NCBI GenBank assembly: GCA_039193195.1 | Contig: JBCCWS010000007.1 | Coordinates: forward strand, 122,884 to 186,883 | DNA: 64,000 bases | Direction: 5' to 3' | DNA from: Pseudomonadota bacterium | GTDB taxonomy: Bacteria; Pseudomonadota; Gammaproteobacteria; Steroidobacterales; JBCBZW01 | Shown here: piece by piece, positions 35,845 through 44,837 of the stretch | Position numbering within the stretch: the first letter of the stretch is position 1 | How the letters are laid out: the number at the start of each line of letters is the position of its first letter | Notes under the pieces: model-generated | What the model saw: the letters and a program-made list of their open reading frames with translations, nothing else | Databases searched by the model: none | What the model was told of the DNA's origin: nothing | Position numbers and translations under genes: made by a program

Positions 35845-36822
35845 GTGCGTACTAAGCCGCTTGTTTTCACGCCCACCAGCCGCCGCGTTTACCTGGTCGC
35901 CCTGACGGCGCTGATCGGCCTCACTAGCGCGGTCGCGAGCGCGTCCGAAAACGGGCCGCTGTCCGTGGAAGGTCAGGTGACCGTGCCGGCGTCGCCGGAG
36001 CACGGCAAAGTGCCCGTCTCCTCACAGTTTCGTTTTCCGGATGACTTCCGCGTGCAATCAGAGTCGACCAAGATCGTCTGCCAAGTGCTGGTCAGTCGCG
36101 TCGGTGAGGTGAGCGCACGCAAGTGTGCGCAGCACGGCGGCTCAGAGCGCCTGCGTGGCTGGCTGCGCAACGAAATCCACTACCGTTTAGAGCGTTCACG
36201 CTTTCGTCCCGCGCAGGTCGACGGTGAGCGCGTGGCGGTGTCCATGCCGATTCTCGCCCTGGTGAGCTGCGATGCGAAGGGGGACTGCGGCGTGGGCGTG
36301 TACCCCAATGCGGGTCTGTACACGGATCGCTACGGTGCCGCCTACTACGGGCCGCAGGAGATCATCGATAGCGCGGGTACTTGGTACGATCGGATGGTGG
36401 CGAGCGACTCCTGCAGATCCGGTAAGGCCCGCACCTGCAAGGGCCCCACGGCCTTCGCCTTCGGCGCGTCCGTCCGCGTGAGCAACGACGGCTATGTGAA
36501 CGGGGTGGGTGTACTGGACGGCATCGAGGCTGGCGATTTCCCCGTCGATGCAGCCCTCGAGCGTCTAGTGGAAGCGCGCTACATCCCGGCGCAGGTGCAA
36601 GGCGAGGCGATGCAGCTGTTGGTGCACACGCCCACGCTTCACAAGAAGAACAGTCGTCACTTTGCGCGTAACCAGTGCCGTCGTGTAAGCGAAATCGGCA
36701 CCCGTCTCGGCAAGCACTGCTACACGATGCAGGAGTTGGCCGCCTACCGTCCGGACGACGAGAGCGGCTTCGCCGAAGCCCTCACCTTTTGGTTGGTGGG
36801 CGGATCTGCCGGCGGTATCTGA
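35845..36822 (+). CDS. Exported protein with two TonB-C-like segments
   Basis: A 325-residue secreted or periplasmic protein of unknown role. A signal peptide (about residues 1-34, 'ALTALIGLTSAVASASE') is followed by two segments that look like the TonB C-terminal fold. The first is 'VLVSRVGEVSARKC' to 'RSRFRPAQVDGERV' (about 72-135). The second is 'VRVSNDGYVNGVGV' to 'ARYIPAQVQGEAMQ' (about 210-260). There is no membrane anchor or Pro-rich spacer, so it is unlikely to transduce energy as true TonB does. GTG 35845 has GAGGAG eight bases upstream. Domain assignment is by eye. Confidence 0.65.
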   Translation: MRTKPLVFTPTSRRVYLVALTALIGLTSAVASASENGPLSVEGQVTVPASPEHGKVPVSSQFRFPDDFRVQSESTKIVCQVLVSRVGEVSARKCAQHGGSERLRGWLRNEIHYRLERSRFRPAQVDGERVAVSMPILALVSCDAKGDCGVGVYPNAGLYTDRYGAAYYGPQEIIDSAGTWYDRMVASDSCRSGKARTCKGPTAFAFGASVRVSNDGYVNGVGVLDGIEAGDFPVDAALERLVEARYIPAQVQGEAMQLLVHTPTLHKKNSRHFARNQCRRVSEIGTRLGKHCYTMQELAAYRPDDESGFAEALTFWLVGGSAGGI

Positions 36823-36915
36823 GTCCCCACGGGTAGCGCGCGGCCTTTCTCCCCCGGTCGGGGTCGCGCGTTGCCCACCTTACTAGGTCGATCGCCCAGG
36901 CGTAGTGCCTTGCGC

Positions 36916-37488
36916 TCAGTCCGCTCCGCCGCGAAGGCGAGCGATGAAGCGAGTCGTCGCTCGATCGAAATCCCCCACGCGACCGGACGCCCGTCCGTGC
37001 AGCTGCGCGCCCTCGACCAGCGCCAGGAGCGCGCTCGCCTCTTCCCGCGCGTCACCCGCGTGCGCCAGTGCGCCCACCTTGGTCGCATCGGTGATCACCG
37101 ATTGCAGCCAGTCGATGCTCTCCGCGTGGAAGGCATTCAAGGCCTCGCGTACTTGTTCGCTTAGGCGATCGGGACTCAAGGCGAGGGACACGCACAGGCA
37201 GAGCATGTCGCCCTCGCCGAGGGCGTCGCGGTAGTGGGCCACGAAGCGGCTGAGTTTCTCGGTCGGCACCAAGGCTGCGCTGTCCACCTGATCCCGAAAC
37301 GCTCGGTTCGCGTCCCGGTAGCGCGTCACGAGCGCCATGGCCAGATCCGCCTTGGTGGGGAAGTGGTAGTGGATGCTGGCCTTCTTGATCCCCACGCTTG
37401 CCGCCAGGTCGGCGTAGCTGAAGCCATCGTAGCCTCGTTCTCGGGCCGCGCGCTCGGCGGCATCGAGCAGCTGAGTCTTCGTATCCAT
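36916..37488 (-). CDS. TetR-family transcriptional regulator
   Basis: A 190-residue TetR repressor. The N-terminal helix-turn-helix is 'GYDGFSYADLAASVGIKKA' with recognition helix 'SIHYHFPTKADLAMALV' (about 19-55), followed by an all-helical ligand domain with a cysteine cluster 'MLCLCVSLAL' near 95. It is divergent from the glutathione transferase gene. A 7+7 base inverted repeat at 37584-37603 lies between them, which suggests it controls both itself and the GST-cupin pair. The inducer is likely an electrophile or similar small molecule (inference from the neighbours). Confidence 0.9.
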   Translation of the reverse strand: MDTKTQLLDAAERAARERGYDGFSYADLAASVGIKKASIHYHFPTKADLAMALVTRYRDANRAFRDQVDSAALVPTEKLSRFVAHYRDALGEGDMLCLCVSLALSPDRLSEQVREALNAFHAESIDWLQSVITDATKVGALAHAGDAREEASALLALVEGAQLHGRASGRVGDFDRATTRFIARLRGGAD

Positions 37489-37583
37489 GGTGTTGCAGGA
37501 TTCCTGAAAGTGTTCATTAAATCAATGGGCTAGGCATGATGGAGGGGGCGACGGGCAAGTTGCCTTGCGGGTACTGCGAATAT

Positions 37584-37603
37584 TACCTACCATCTAGTAG
37601 GTA
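37584..37603. promoter_or_regulatory. TetR-type operator between tetR and GST genes
   Basis: Perfect inverted repeat TACCTAC (37584-37590) and GTAGGTA (37597-37603) around a 6-base centre. It lies about 95 bases from the regulator start and 27 bases before the GST start, where it could overlap the GST promoter. A typical size and position for a TetR operator. Confidence 0.7.
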
Positions 37604-37630
37604 GTTAAAATTCACTGCAGGAGTATCCCG

Positions 37631-38251
37631 ATGAAAATCTACGATGTTGAGGGCTTTCCCAATCCCGCCCGCGTGCGTATCGCGCTGGCCGAGAAGGGCG
37701 CTACGGAGCAGGTGGAGTTCGTCCCGGTGGACCTGATGAACGGCGAGCACCGCACGGAGGCCTTTCGCGCCCGTAACCCCGACGCGACCGTGCCCTACGC
37801 CGAGCTCGAGTGCGGCACCTGCATCTCCCAGTGCACAGCCATTACCGAGTACATCGACGGCCACTTCGAGGGACCATCGCTCTTCGGCGACACGCCTAGG
37901 CAGCGCGCCGTCACTCAGATGATGAACCTGCGCGCTGAAGCGGGGCTCATGGACGCGGTAGGGGCCTACTTCCACCATGCGACGCCGGGCCTAGGCCCGG
38001 ATCTCGAGACCTATCAGAACCAAGGCTGGGGGCAGAAGCGCAAGCAGGTGGCGCAGGACACGATGCGCTACCTCGACGGCGTGCTCGAGGACCAGCCCTA
38101 CCTCGCGGGCGATCGCTTCAGTGTGGCGGACATCACGGCCTTCGCTGGCCTCGCCTTCGCCGATTTCGCGAAGGTGGAGATTCCACCGGAACTCCACAAC
38201 TTGCGCGCGTGGCGAGATCGCGTCGCCTCGCGGCCGAGTATCGCCAGCTGA
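37631..38251 (+). CDS. Glutathione S-transferase
   Basis: A 206-residue GST with the thioredoxin-like N-terminal domain ('YDVEGFPNPARVRIALAEKG', with the active region at about residues 5-15). A glutathione-contact motif follows ('TVPYAELECGTCISQCTAI' near 57, the cis-Pro and Ser/Gln site). The C-terminal helical domain contains 'GDRFSVADITAFAGL' near 160, the conserved N-capping box. It conjugates or reduces electrophiles with glutathione; the exact class is uncertain. SD-like GCAGGAG precedes ATG 37631. It is probably repressed by the divergent TetR and co-transcribed with the cupin gene 26 bases downstream. Confidence 0.9.
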   Translation: MKIYDVEGFPNPARVRIALAEKGATEQVEFVPVDLMNGEHRTEAFRARNPDATVPYAELECGTCISQCTAITEYIDGHFEGPSLFGDTPRQRAVTQMMNLRAEAGLMDAVGAYFHHATPGLGPDLETYQNQGWGQKRKQVAQDTMRYLDGVLEDQPYLAGDRFSVADITAFAGLAFADFAKVEIPPELHNLRAWRDRVASRPSIAS

Positions 38252-38277
38252 CCGAAGCTCTGGGTAAGGAGACTCCC

Positions 38278-38961
38278 GTGGAACTTAACGCTGACTTCTT
38301 CCAGCGCGTGCTGCTGCACGAGGATGAGGTGCCTTGGCAAGCCTCGCCGATGGCAGGGGTGCAACGCCGCATGCTCGATCGCATTGGCGCGGAGGTGGCC
38401 CGTGCCACCACCATCGTGCGCTACGCGCCCGGCAGTCACTTCAGCCCGCACACGCACGGTGGCGGCGAGGAGTTCATCGTGCTGGACGGCGTGTTCCAGG
38501 ACGAGCACGGGGACTTTCCCGCCGGGGCCTACGTGCGTAACCCGCCCACCTCGCGACACACGCCCGGCTCCGCGCCGGGCTGTGTGATCTTCGTTAAGCT
38601 CTGGCAGTTCGCTCCCGAGGATCGCACGCCCGTGATGATCGACATGAACAAGATGGCAAGTGTCGAGGCGCGCGATCGTCCAGGCGTGTCGGTGATGCCG
38701 CTGTTCGAGGATGCGCGCGAGTCGGTGCGGTTGGAGATGTGGGCGCCGGGGCAGGCTGTGGGCCTCGATCTTCCCGGCGGCGGCGAGTTTCTCGTGCTCG
38801 AGGGCGAGTTCGCCGAGTCAGGCGATCGATTGCGCAAGCACTCTTGGCTACGCTTACCGATAGGTGGCCAGCTATCGGCCGTGGCTGGTGCCGAGGGCGC
38901 TCGGGTGTGGGTCAAAGCCGGTCATCTGCCGTTTGCGAAGGCGCCCGTGGTCGACGTCTGA
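38278..38961 (+). CDS. ChrR-like cupin protein
   Basis: A 227-residue protein with two cupin folds. The first contains 'HFSPHTHGGGEEFIVLDGVF' near residue 55, giving His, His and Glu metal ligands, and 'YVRNPPTSRHTPGS' near 85, giving the fourth ligand. The second (about 125-215) lacks those histidines. The first fold resembles the C-terminal domain of ChrR, the zinc anti-sigma factor for singlet-oxygen response, but no sigma factor gene is nearby. GTG 38278 is preferred because AAGGAG ends seven bases upstream; the upstream frame overlaps GST. It is likely co-expressed with GST. Confidence 0.82.
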   Translation: MELNADFFQRVLLHEDEVPWQASPMAGVQRRMLDRIGAEVARATTIVRYAPGSHFSPHTHGGGEEFIVLDGVFQDEHGDFPAGAYVRNPPTSRHTPGSAPGCVIFVKLWQFAPEDRTPVMIDMNKMASVEARDRPGVSVMPLFEDARESVRLEMWAPGQAVGLDLPGGGEFLVLEGEFAESGDRLRKHSWLRLPIGGQLSAVAGAEGARVWVKAGHLPFAKAPVVDV

Positions 38962-39055
38962 ATACAACAGGCCGTAGGGATCCTGGCGGTCGCAGACGGC
39001 AGGCCCCTGCGTATCGCCGAGAGGCGGTTTCCGACTGCTTCGGCTATGGCTCCCC

Positions 39056-40381
39056 TCAGCGCGGCGGCATCGCCCGCAGCTTTTCGACCAGATAGTCGCT
39101 AACCGTTTTAGTGATGCGCGCGTCCTGCAGGTCGAACAGCGCGTCGGCCGTTTTCTCCGCGTCTTGAAGCTCCCATCGCGCATTGCGCCGACGGAATTCG
39201 AGGGTCATGGTCTTCTCGAAGCTTCGCGAGGGAAAGCCCAGAGACTCAACCAACGCCGTCTGCGGCATGTTGCGCGGCATGTTGACAACGCGCGAGAACA
39301 CTTCCAGCGCCACCTTAGCCTCGCAGCGCTGGCGTCGCTTATCGCCCTCGCAGCCGATCACCTCCACCTTGCGTACGGTTTGGCTGAGCACGGGCGTGGT
39401 CACCAGCCCCGGCAGCAGCTCGCTGAACCCGACGAAACGCGTGCCGGAGGTGCTGTGCTCGGTCACGATGCGCACCCCGTCGCGCCGCGTGTCCGACTCC
39501 GGCGCGCGGGAGATGGCGGCGATCACCAAGGCCCGACGCACCACGTTGTCGGTGGGTGATGAGATGCGGTGACGCTCGGTCTGCCAGCGCTCGAGCGTGG
39601 GGCAGACGATCTCGCGCTTGTCCTCGGCGGAAAAGAGCGCCTGGCGTAAGACCGCTTGGTCCGAGGGTGCGGGCCCGCAGGCGAGCAGAGGGCACTTGCC
39701 CGTTTCGGCGCAGCCCGGCTCGTCCTTGGGATCTGTCTCGTCCGGGGCCAGGCCGAAGCCGACCACGGAAAGATCGAAGGAGGCGTTGCCCAGTAGGGCG
39801 CGCACGGCGTCGAGGCTCTGCGAGGCGGAGACTTCTCGTTCGACCTTCTTGCCGAAGCGCCCCACGCCCGGCGCGTTGTCAGGTCGGGGCCGCAGTAGCA
39901 GGCGGCCGATATCCGGCGCGTGGAGTCCATAGACCTGTTGCACGACGCCGCCCTCGTCGCGCTGCACCTCGATCTCCAATACTCGTTCGCCGTCCGCCAC
40001 GCCGACCAGGGTGACGAAGTCCGTACTCGACCGCCCTCGCTCGCCGAGCAGGTAGATGCCCGCTTCGACCAAGGCGCAGCTGAGGTCATCGCGATGGCGG
40101 CGGGGGAGCTTGAAGCCCTTGCCGGAGAGCTTTACGGCGGGCACGTTCTCAAGTGCCGGATCCTCACCGCACGGGCGGACCTGGCGATTGAACCTGTTGC
40201 TGTACACGTAGTCGATCAGCTGCTGGCGGGTTTCCTTAGGCCAGCTGTCGCGGATGGTTTTCGCTTGTTCAGGAGTGAGGTAGCCGTCGTCGATGCGCAG
40301 GGTTTGCGCGTCGGAGGAGCAGGCGCCTAGCCACAAGGCCAAGGCGCCTAGCAGGCAGGATCGTAGGTGATGCAGGTTCAT
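39056..40381 (-). CDS. Lipoprotein of unknown function
   Basis: A 441-residue protein I do not recognise. The N-terminus has a lipobox ('GALALWLGACSSDAQ'), so it should be anchored in the envelope. The rest mixes acidic and basic regions and has cysteines at 'RPCGEDPAL', 'PGCAETGKCPLLACGPAP', 'IVCPTLERW' and 'VIGCEGDKRRQRCEAK', which could form disulfides. A C-terminal 'FRRRNARWELQDAEKTADALF' stretch looks helical. ATG 40381 follows the longer TTG 40399 start; the lipobox favours ATG. It lies between the cupin and serine hydrolase genes without clear functional links. Confidence 0.6.
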   Translation of the reverse strand: MNLHHLRSCLLGALALWLGACSSDAQTLRIDDGYLTPEQAKTIRDSWPKETRQQLIDYVYSNRFNRQVRPCGEDPALENVPAVKLSGKGFKLPRRHRDDLSCALVEAGIYLLGERGRSSTDFVTLVGVADGERVLEIEVQRDEGGVVQQVYGLHAPDIGRLLLRPRPDNAPGVGRFGKKVEREVSASQSLDAVRALLGNASFDLSVVGFGLAPDETDPKDEPGCAETGKCPLLACGPAPSDQAVLRQALFSAEDKREIVCPTLERWQTERHRISSPTDNVVRRALVIAAISRAPESDTRRDGVRIVTEHSTSGTRFVGFSELLPGLVTTPVLSQTVRKVEVIGCEGDKRRQRCEAKVALEVFSRVVNMPRNMPQTALVESLGFPSRSFEKTMTLEFRRRNARWELQDAEKTADALFDLQDARITKTVSDYLVEKLRAMPPR

Positions 40382-40447
40382 CGCGTACTCGCGTGGCAAA
40401 GCTCCTGCAGGTTACCGTCTACGCGGCGCCGCGCAAGCGCAAGCAGC

Positions 40448-41980
40448 CTATTGGCTGCTAGTGCCCGGCGGTGCGGCCACCTTCTGGTACGCGTGGCCCT
40501 CGCGCTGCAAACCGATCACCTTGCCCGCGCCATCGCGCAGGAAGCGCACGGGTGACCAGGGATCGAGGGGGCTCGATCGGGTGGCGAACAGGTCTGGCGC
40601 GGCCGGCTCTAGCGTTAGGGAGATATCGCCCCAGTCGGCGACGAGCTGGCCGCGCACCCCCAAGCTCCACTCCAAGTACACCTCGTCCGTGCGGTAGCGA
40701 CCGACGTACTCGTGGAGGGCCGTCGTCGGGGGAGACCACTGCCAGCCCTGCCACTGCGGGTCGGCTTCGCTGTCGGCGACGCGCTCGCTCAAGTACTTTA
40801 GCTGGCGGGCTACGCGTTGCGGATAGCGTTCGACGCGCAGGGCGCGCATCTTCTCGGCGTCCGGGTGGTCGGTGAGAAACTGCAGAAACATGGTCACGGT
40901 GCGGCTGGTAAACCAGCCCGTTTGATTGTCCGAGTTGGAGAAGGCGGCCACGCCGACCCCGAGGTCCTTCGAGAACGCCATCATCGTGCGATTGCCTGTG
41001 TAGCCTCCGCCGTGGATGAACACCTGATGGCCGCTGAAGTCGCACAAATTCCAGCCCAAGGAGTAGCCGCTGCAGGGTAGCTCGTAGGCGTTCTTACGGT
41101 CCTCCATGGCGGTGCTCACGAAGGAGGTCTGCGCAAGCGCCACGGCCTTGCGCGAGAACGGCGTGGCGTCGCCTCCACCGACAAGCTGCAGCTGAAGAAA
41201 GCGCGCCATGTCATTGGTGGAGGTCACGATACCCCCCGCCGAGTGCATCATGCCGTCGTACTTCGGGCGCACGTCGTGCCAGCCCGGCTCGCCCTGCCAC
41301 TGGTGGCTGAAGGCCAACTCGTCGAGGCTGAAGTCTGAGGTGCGGGCGGAGCTTCGCGACAGCTTCAGGGGCGTGAACACTTCCTCATCCAGCCACTGCT
41401 GCCAGGTCTTGCCCGTGTGGGTCTCCAAGATGGCGCCGTAGATGTTGTAGCCCAAATTGTCGTAGGAGAAGCCCGCATCGCGCCGCTCGGCGTACTCGCC
41501 GATTAGGCGCGGGTAGTCCTCGGGGTCGATGCGGGTTACATAGGCCTCTGTGTTGACGATGAAATCTGCGTTTATCGGCAACTCGTGGGTCAGCAGCTGG
41601 CGCAAGGTGTAGTCCTCGGCCTGCAGTCCCCCCGGCAGGGCCAGCGCTGGCCAGTACGTCGCCACGGTGCTGTCCAAAGGCAAGATGCCTCGCTCGTCCA
41701 GCACGGCGGCAAGCAACCCCATGTACGCCTTGGTCTGGGAGGCGATGTAGATGGGCGTATCCACCGTGAGCGGTGCGCCGGTGGAGGCGCGCCTCACGCC
41801 CATCACCTTGTTCAGAAGCACGTCATCGGGGGTCACCACCACGGCGGCGAACCCGGGCTCCAGGCCCGGAATGTCATCGATGAAGGCGCTGAGCTGATCG
41901 GCCGCCTCCTGGGGCGAGGTGGCGCGGGCGCTGGCACTCAGTACGAGCAGGACCAGGACGAGAACGGCGTGTCTCAGCAT
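40448..41980 (-). CDS. Secreted class C beta-lactamase-like serine hydrolase
   Basis: A 510-residue exported enzyme of the penicillin-binding protein/beta-lactamase class C fold. A signal peptide ('MLRHAVLVLVLLVLSASARA') is followed by the catalytic domain. That domain has 'ASQTKAY' near residue 78 (SxxK, nucleophile Ser and base Lys), 'YDNLGYN' near 165 (YxN) and 'FIHGGGYTG' near 330 (in place of KTG). An extra C-terminal domain (about 400-510) resembles lipocalin-like tails of such hydrolases. Substrate may be a peptide, ester or beta-lactam; resistance cannot be inferred. ATG 41980 is 60 bases after the AraC gene on the same strand. Confidence 0.87.
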   Translation of the reverse strand: MLRHAVLVLVLLVLSASARATSPQEAADQLSAFIDDIPGLEPGFAAVVVTPDDVLLNKVMGVRRASTGAPLTVDTPIYIASQTKAYMGLLAAVLDERGILPLDSTVATYWPALALPGGLQAEDYTLRQLLTHELPINADFIVNTEAYVTRIDPEDYPRLIGEYAERRDAGFSYDNLGYNIYGAILETHTGKTWQQWLDEEVFTPLKLSRSSARTSDFSLDELAFSHQWQGEPGWHDVRPKYDGMMHSAGGIVTSTNDMARFLQLQLVGGGDATPFSRKAVALAQTSFVSTAMEDRKNAYELPCSGYSLGWNLCDFSGHQVFIHGGGYTGNRTMMAFSKDLGVGVAAFSNSDNQTGWFTSRTVTMFLQFLTDHPDAEKMRALRVERYPQRVARQLKYLSERVADSEADPQWQGWQWSPPTTALHEYVGRYRTDEVYLEWSLGVRGQLVADWGDISLTLEPAAPDLFATRSSPLDPWSPVRFLRDGAGKVIGLQREGHAYQKVAAPPGTSSQ

Positions 41981-42039
41981 CGGATTCCCTCGACGTTGCT
42001 GGAGTAACGGCGCAAATGGTGACCTGAGGCGGCGCGGAT

Positions 42040-42849
42040 CTATTGTACGGACGTAACCTGCTGGCACCGCGACAGGCGCCTGAGCGCGCCGGGGGTGAGA
42101 CCTGTCTGGCGGCGGGCGACACGGTGGAAGTGGGCCTGGTCGGCGAAGCCTGCCTCGTTGGCGGCGCCGCTCAGCGAGTGGCCCTTGGCGAGGGCCGTGA
42201 CCGCCTTCGCCAAGGCGCTGCGCGAGCGATAGGCGCTCGGCGAGGTGCCGAACCATTGCGAGAAGCTTCGCGAGAGGTGTACGCGATGTACGCCCGCCTC
42301 GTGAGCCAGGGCGGCGAGGTCGAGGTCAGGGCCGCCCTCGCGCAGGGCCTCGCGCACGTTGGCAAGCCAGGTCGGCGGCGTGGCGCCTCGCTTGGTGTCG
42401 TCGCGGTGTGACAGCGATAGGGCAAGCAGATCCCACACGAGCTGCTCGTTGCAGGTGCTCGGCTCAGCTAGCAGGGGCATAAGCTCCGCGAACCGTCGTT
42501 GCGCGCCATCTTCTTCCTGCGGGCGCCAGCGCCAATCGCCCAGCGCGAGCGCTTGCAGCCCCAGGGGCATCTCCGGATCGATGTTCACCGCCAGGATCAG
42601 CGACCCCGACGGCCCGTATCGGTTCGCGTGGGTGAAACCGGCCGGCTTGACACCGCAGGAGAACCGGTACACATCGCGCTCGCCACGCTGGCCGGACTCC
42701 TGCATCTCGCCTACGAGCAGCCAAGAGACCTGGTGATAGTCGTGGCGATGCTTCGCCATGTGCTGGTCTGGCGTGTAGTAGCTGAGGCTGGTCGAGAGCC
42801 CCTCGCCACGAAACAGGGTGTGCCTACGTTGGAGCTTGTGAGTTTGCAC
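42040..42849 (-). CDS. AraC-family transcriptional regulator
   Basis: A 269-residue regulator. The N-terminal ligand domain (about 1-150) is cupin-like ('HRHDYHQVSWLLVGEMQE' near 33). The C-terminal part (about 165-260) has the two AraC helix-turn-helix motifs: 'LAALAHEAGVHRVHLSRSF' and 'LSGAANEAGFADQAHFHRV', followed by 'GLTPGALRR'. It precedes the serine hydrolase on the same strand, so the hydrolase is a likely target. The GTG 42849 start has AAGG upstream. Confidence 0.9.
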   Translation of the reverse strand: MQTHKLQRRHTLFRGEGLSTSLSYYTPDQHMAKHRHDYHQVSWLLVGEMQESGQRGERDVYRFSCGVKPAGFTHANRYGPSGSLILAVNIDPEMPLGLQALALGDWRWRPQEEDGAQRRFAELMPLLAEPSTCNEQLVWDLLALSLSHRDDTKRGATPPTWLANVREALREGGPDLDLAALAHEAGVHRVHLSRSFSQWFGTSPSAYRSRSALAKAVTALAKGHSLSGAANEAGFADQAHFHRVARRQTGLTPGALRRLSRCQQVTSVQ

Positions 42850-43129
42850 CGGAGCACCTTCGCTGAGGGCGTGCAGGGCGGCGTCTCATCGCCGTTCGGG
42901 GCGTCACATTAGCAAACGACGTCGGCGGCGCAACCTGGAGTGAGCGACGTCCGCACGCTGATTCCCTCACGGCAAAAAAACTCGGTTGTTGATGACCTCT
43001 GGCGCCCTTCGCTCGCGCAGGGTTCGGGTGACCACAGCGAGTGCCGAGCCTGCACTTGGCCGTAGGTCTCAGCCTTGGTGCGTGCGTGCGCCAAGGGTTC
43101 AACCTCAAGAGCAACAACGGAGAAGTACA

Positions 43130-44218
43130 GTGAATAGCAACCCCATCATGCGCAGCAGCCTCGGCGCCACCGCGCTCGCGCTCACGCTGGCCAGCAACCT
43201 CGCCGATGCCGGCATCGGCAATCTGGCCGTCGACATCGACCCCATGGCCTTCGGCACGCCCACCGTAGAGATCTTCGTCAACGGTCCCTTCGGCGGCGAC
43301 ATCGAGTGGACTGCCTCCGGTGAGGCCGTGCCATTCCCGGACGGCGCCTGCGGCTTTCGCGTAAAGGGCAACAACCTCCTCGAATGGGGTTGGTACGAGG
43401 GCGGCGTGGCCGGCAACGACTTCATGAACGGTGTCAACAACAACGGCCTCGAACTGCCTCACGTGCCGAACGAGTGGCTGGAGTTCACCGGCCCCTACGG
43501 CGACAACTGTGAGGAAGGCTACGTGTTCCATACGCCCGCCACCCCCACGTCCTTGCCGCCAGCCGGTGCGATCAAGCTGGTGATCCAGTTCGTCGATTGG
43601 GATGACATCGAGTTCTTGACCGCGGGCTTCCAGCCCTTCGAAGTGCAGGACGGCCTGGAGCCCCCCGATGAGCCGCCCCCGCTGTGCGAGATCGTGCCCG
43701 AGTTCTGCGAGCCGGTCACGGACGAGCTGGTCTTCGATGGAGGCTGTGACGATGAGATCGTCGGCGGCTGCGACGATGGCGAGGAAGGGGCCGAGCACGG
43801 TGCCCTCACCACCTTCAGCGCGGGCTGGAACGTGCGCGGGACGGTGCAGGTGCTGGCGCTACCTAACGTGCCTCTGTACGCGGATCTGCTGATCCCCTTG
43901 AGCAACGCGCGGGATTACGCGGTGGCTGCACAGAGCACCTCGCGTGACCTGATCGAGTTCGCAGAGAGCGAGCGGGTGAGCCGGGAGGAGTCGCTGTTGG
44001 CCGCGCGCTTCGCAAACGCGACCGATCTCGCCGAGCGCAAGCTCGAGACGTGCACCGCGGCCGTCGAGCGCGCGCTCTACGAGACGGGCCGTGGCATGCG
44101 CGAGGAGGCGGTGGCCCAGTGCGAGGAGGCAGCCATGCAGCTGTACGATGCGCACGAGTCTGCCCAGGCCTTCGCACGCTTGCGCAGCCACGACCGTAAG
44201 GCGGTGAACAAGCGCTAG
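43130..44218 (+). CDS. Secreted protein of unknown function
   Basis: A 362-residue protein I do not recognise. The signal peptide is 'MRSSLGATALALTLASNLADAG' after a short leader. A beta-rich first part (about 30-190) has 'TPTVEIFVNGPFGGDIEW' and paired cysteines. An acidic Cys-rich linker follows ('PPLCEIVPEFCEPVTDE', 'GGCDDEIVGGCDDGEEG', about 183-225), and a C-terminal helical region (about 250-362) contains 'TCTAAVERALYETGRGM'. GTG 43130 is chosen for the GGAGAAG ribosome site. A 9-pair hairpin follows the stop at 44232-44255. It could be a cell-surface protein; no partner is suggested by neighbours. Confidence 0.65.
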   Translation: MNSNPIMRSSLGATALALTLASNLADAGIGNLAVDIDPMAFGTPTVEIFVNGPFGGDIEWTASGEAVPFPDGACGFRVKGNNLLEWGWYEGGVAGNDFMNGVNNNGLELPHVPNEWLEFTGPYGDNCEEGYVFHTPATPTSLPPAGAIKLVIQFVDWDDIEFLTAGFQPFEVQDGLEPPDEPPPLCEIVPEFCEPVTDELVFDGGCDDEIVGGCDDGEEGAEHGALTTFSAGWNVRGTVQVLALPNVPLYADLLIPLSNARDYAVAAQSTSRDLIEFAESERVSREESLLAARFANATDLAERKLETCTAAVERALYETGRGMREEAVAQCEEAAMQLYDAHESAQAFARLRSHDRKAVNKR

Positions 44219-44231
44219 GGAGGAACGGTGG

Positions 44232-44255
44232 GGTGGTAGCCGCGTCGCTACCACC
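44232..44255. terminator. Strong hairpin between convergent genes
   Basis: GGTGGTAGC (44232-44240) pairs perfectly with GCTACCACC (44247-44255) around a 6-base loop. It lies 14 bases after the secreted-protein stop and directly after the presumed end of the small broken gene. No T run on either side, so termination efficiency is uncertain. Confidence 0.5.
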
Positions 44256-44605
44256 TCACCTGCTGAAGGATACTTCGTAGCAGGCCAGCTGGGCGTTAAT
44301 CTCGTCGATGACTTGTCAAAGGTGCCGGTCACCGCGTCGGCGATCGCTCCAAAGCCAGGTTCGAAGCTGCCGCTCACCCTGCAGCCCGCCATTCTCCACG
44401 CAGCTGATATCGTTCACCGTGAGGCCTGATCGGGCAGCTCCCTGTCGTCCTCCAGGATGAGGATGTTCTGCAGGATCAACGGGAACTCGCCGGTCTCGCA
44501 GGACAGCTGCTGGGCGGACCGCGCCATTGCCGGGTCTGTGGCGGCGAGCAGGCTCATGAGTAGCAGCGCACCCCAGCTGGCGGGTACGCGCGATATGGCT
44601 TTCAT
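44256..44605 (-). pseudogene. Small secreted-protein gene with several frameshifts
   Basis: From ATG 44605, with GGGAGA just upstream, the frame encodes a clear signal peptide ('MKAISRVPASWGALLLMSLL') and then 'SCETGEFPLILQNILILEDD', but stops at 44414. Protein-like sequence continues in other frames: 'SGLTVNDISCVENGGLQG' (about 44426-44372), 'GSFEPGFGAIADAVTGTFDK' (about 44370-44309) and 'VIDEINAQLACYEVSFSR' ending with TGA at 44256-44258, right before a hairpin. Joined, these would give about 113 residues. Three small indels are needed, so the gene is decayed or the assembly is poor here. No family recognised. Confidence 0.5.
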
Positions 44606-44837
44606 CAGGTTTCTCCCTCTCTTTCTTGACGATCAGCACAGCTGACCGCGTCCGACGCTGATCCTCATCGGTGCGCCACAAATCGCGATGTGCTGCGGCA
44701 CTGATATGTTAGTGCAAGTCTTAGGAGATAAGTCGCACCCTGCTGCGGGGCCTGCGAGACGATGGCCTGACCTGGTGCTTGGTGTGCGGGGTCGATCACG
44801 CTATCTTCAGTGTTGGGAGAAGCCTTGGAGGATTCAG

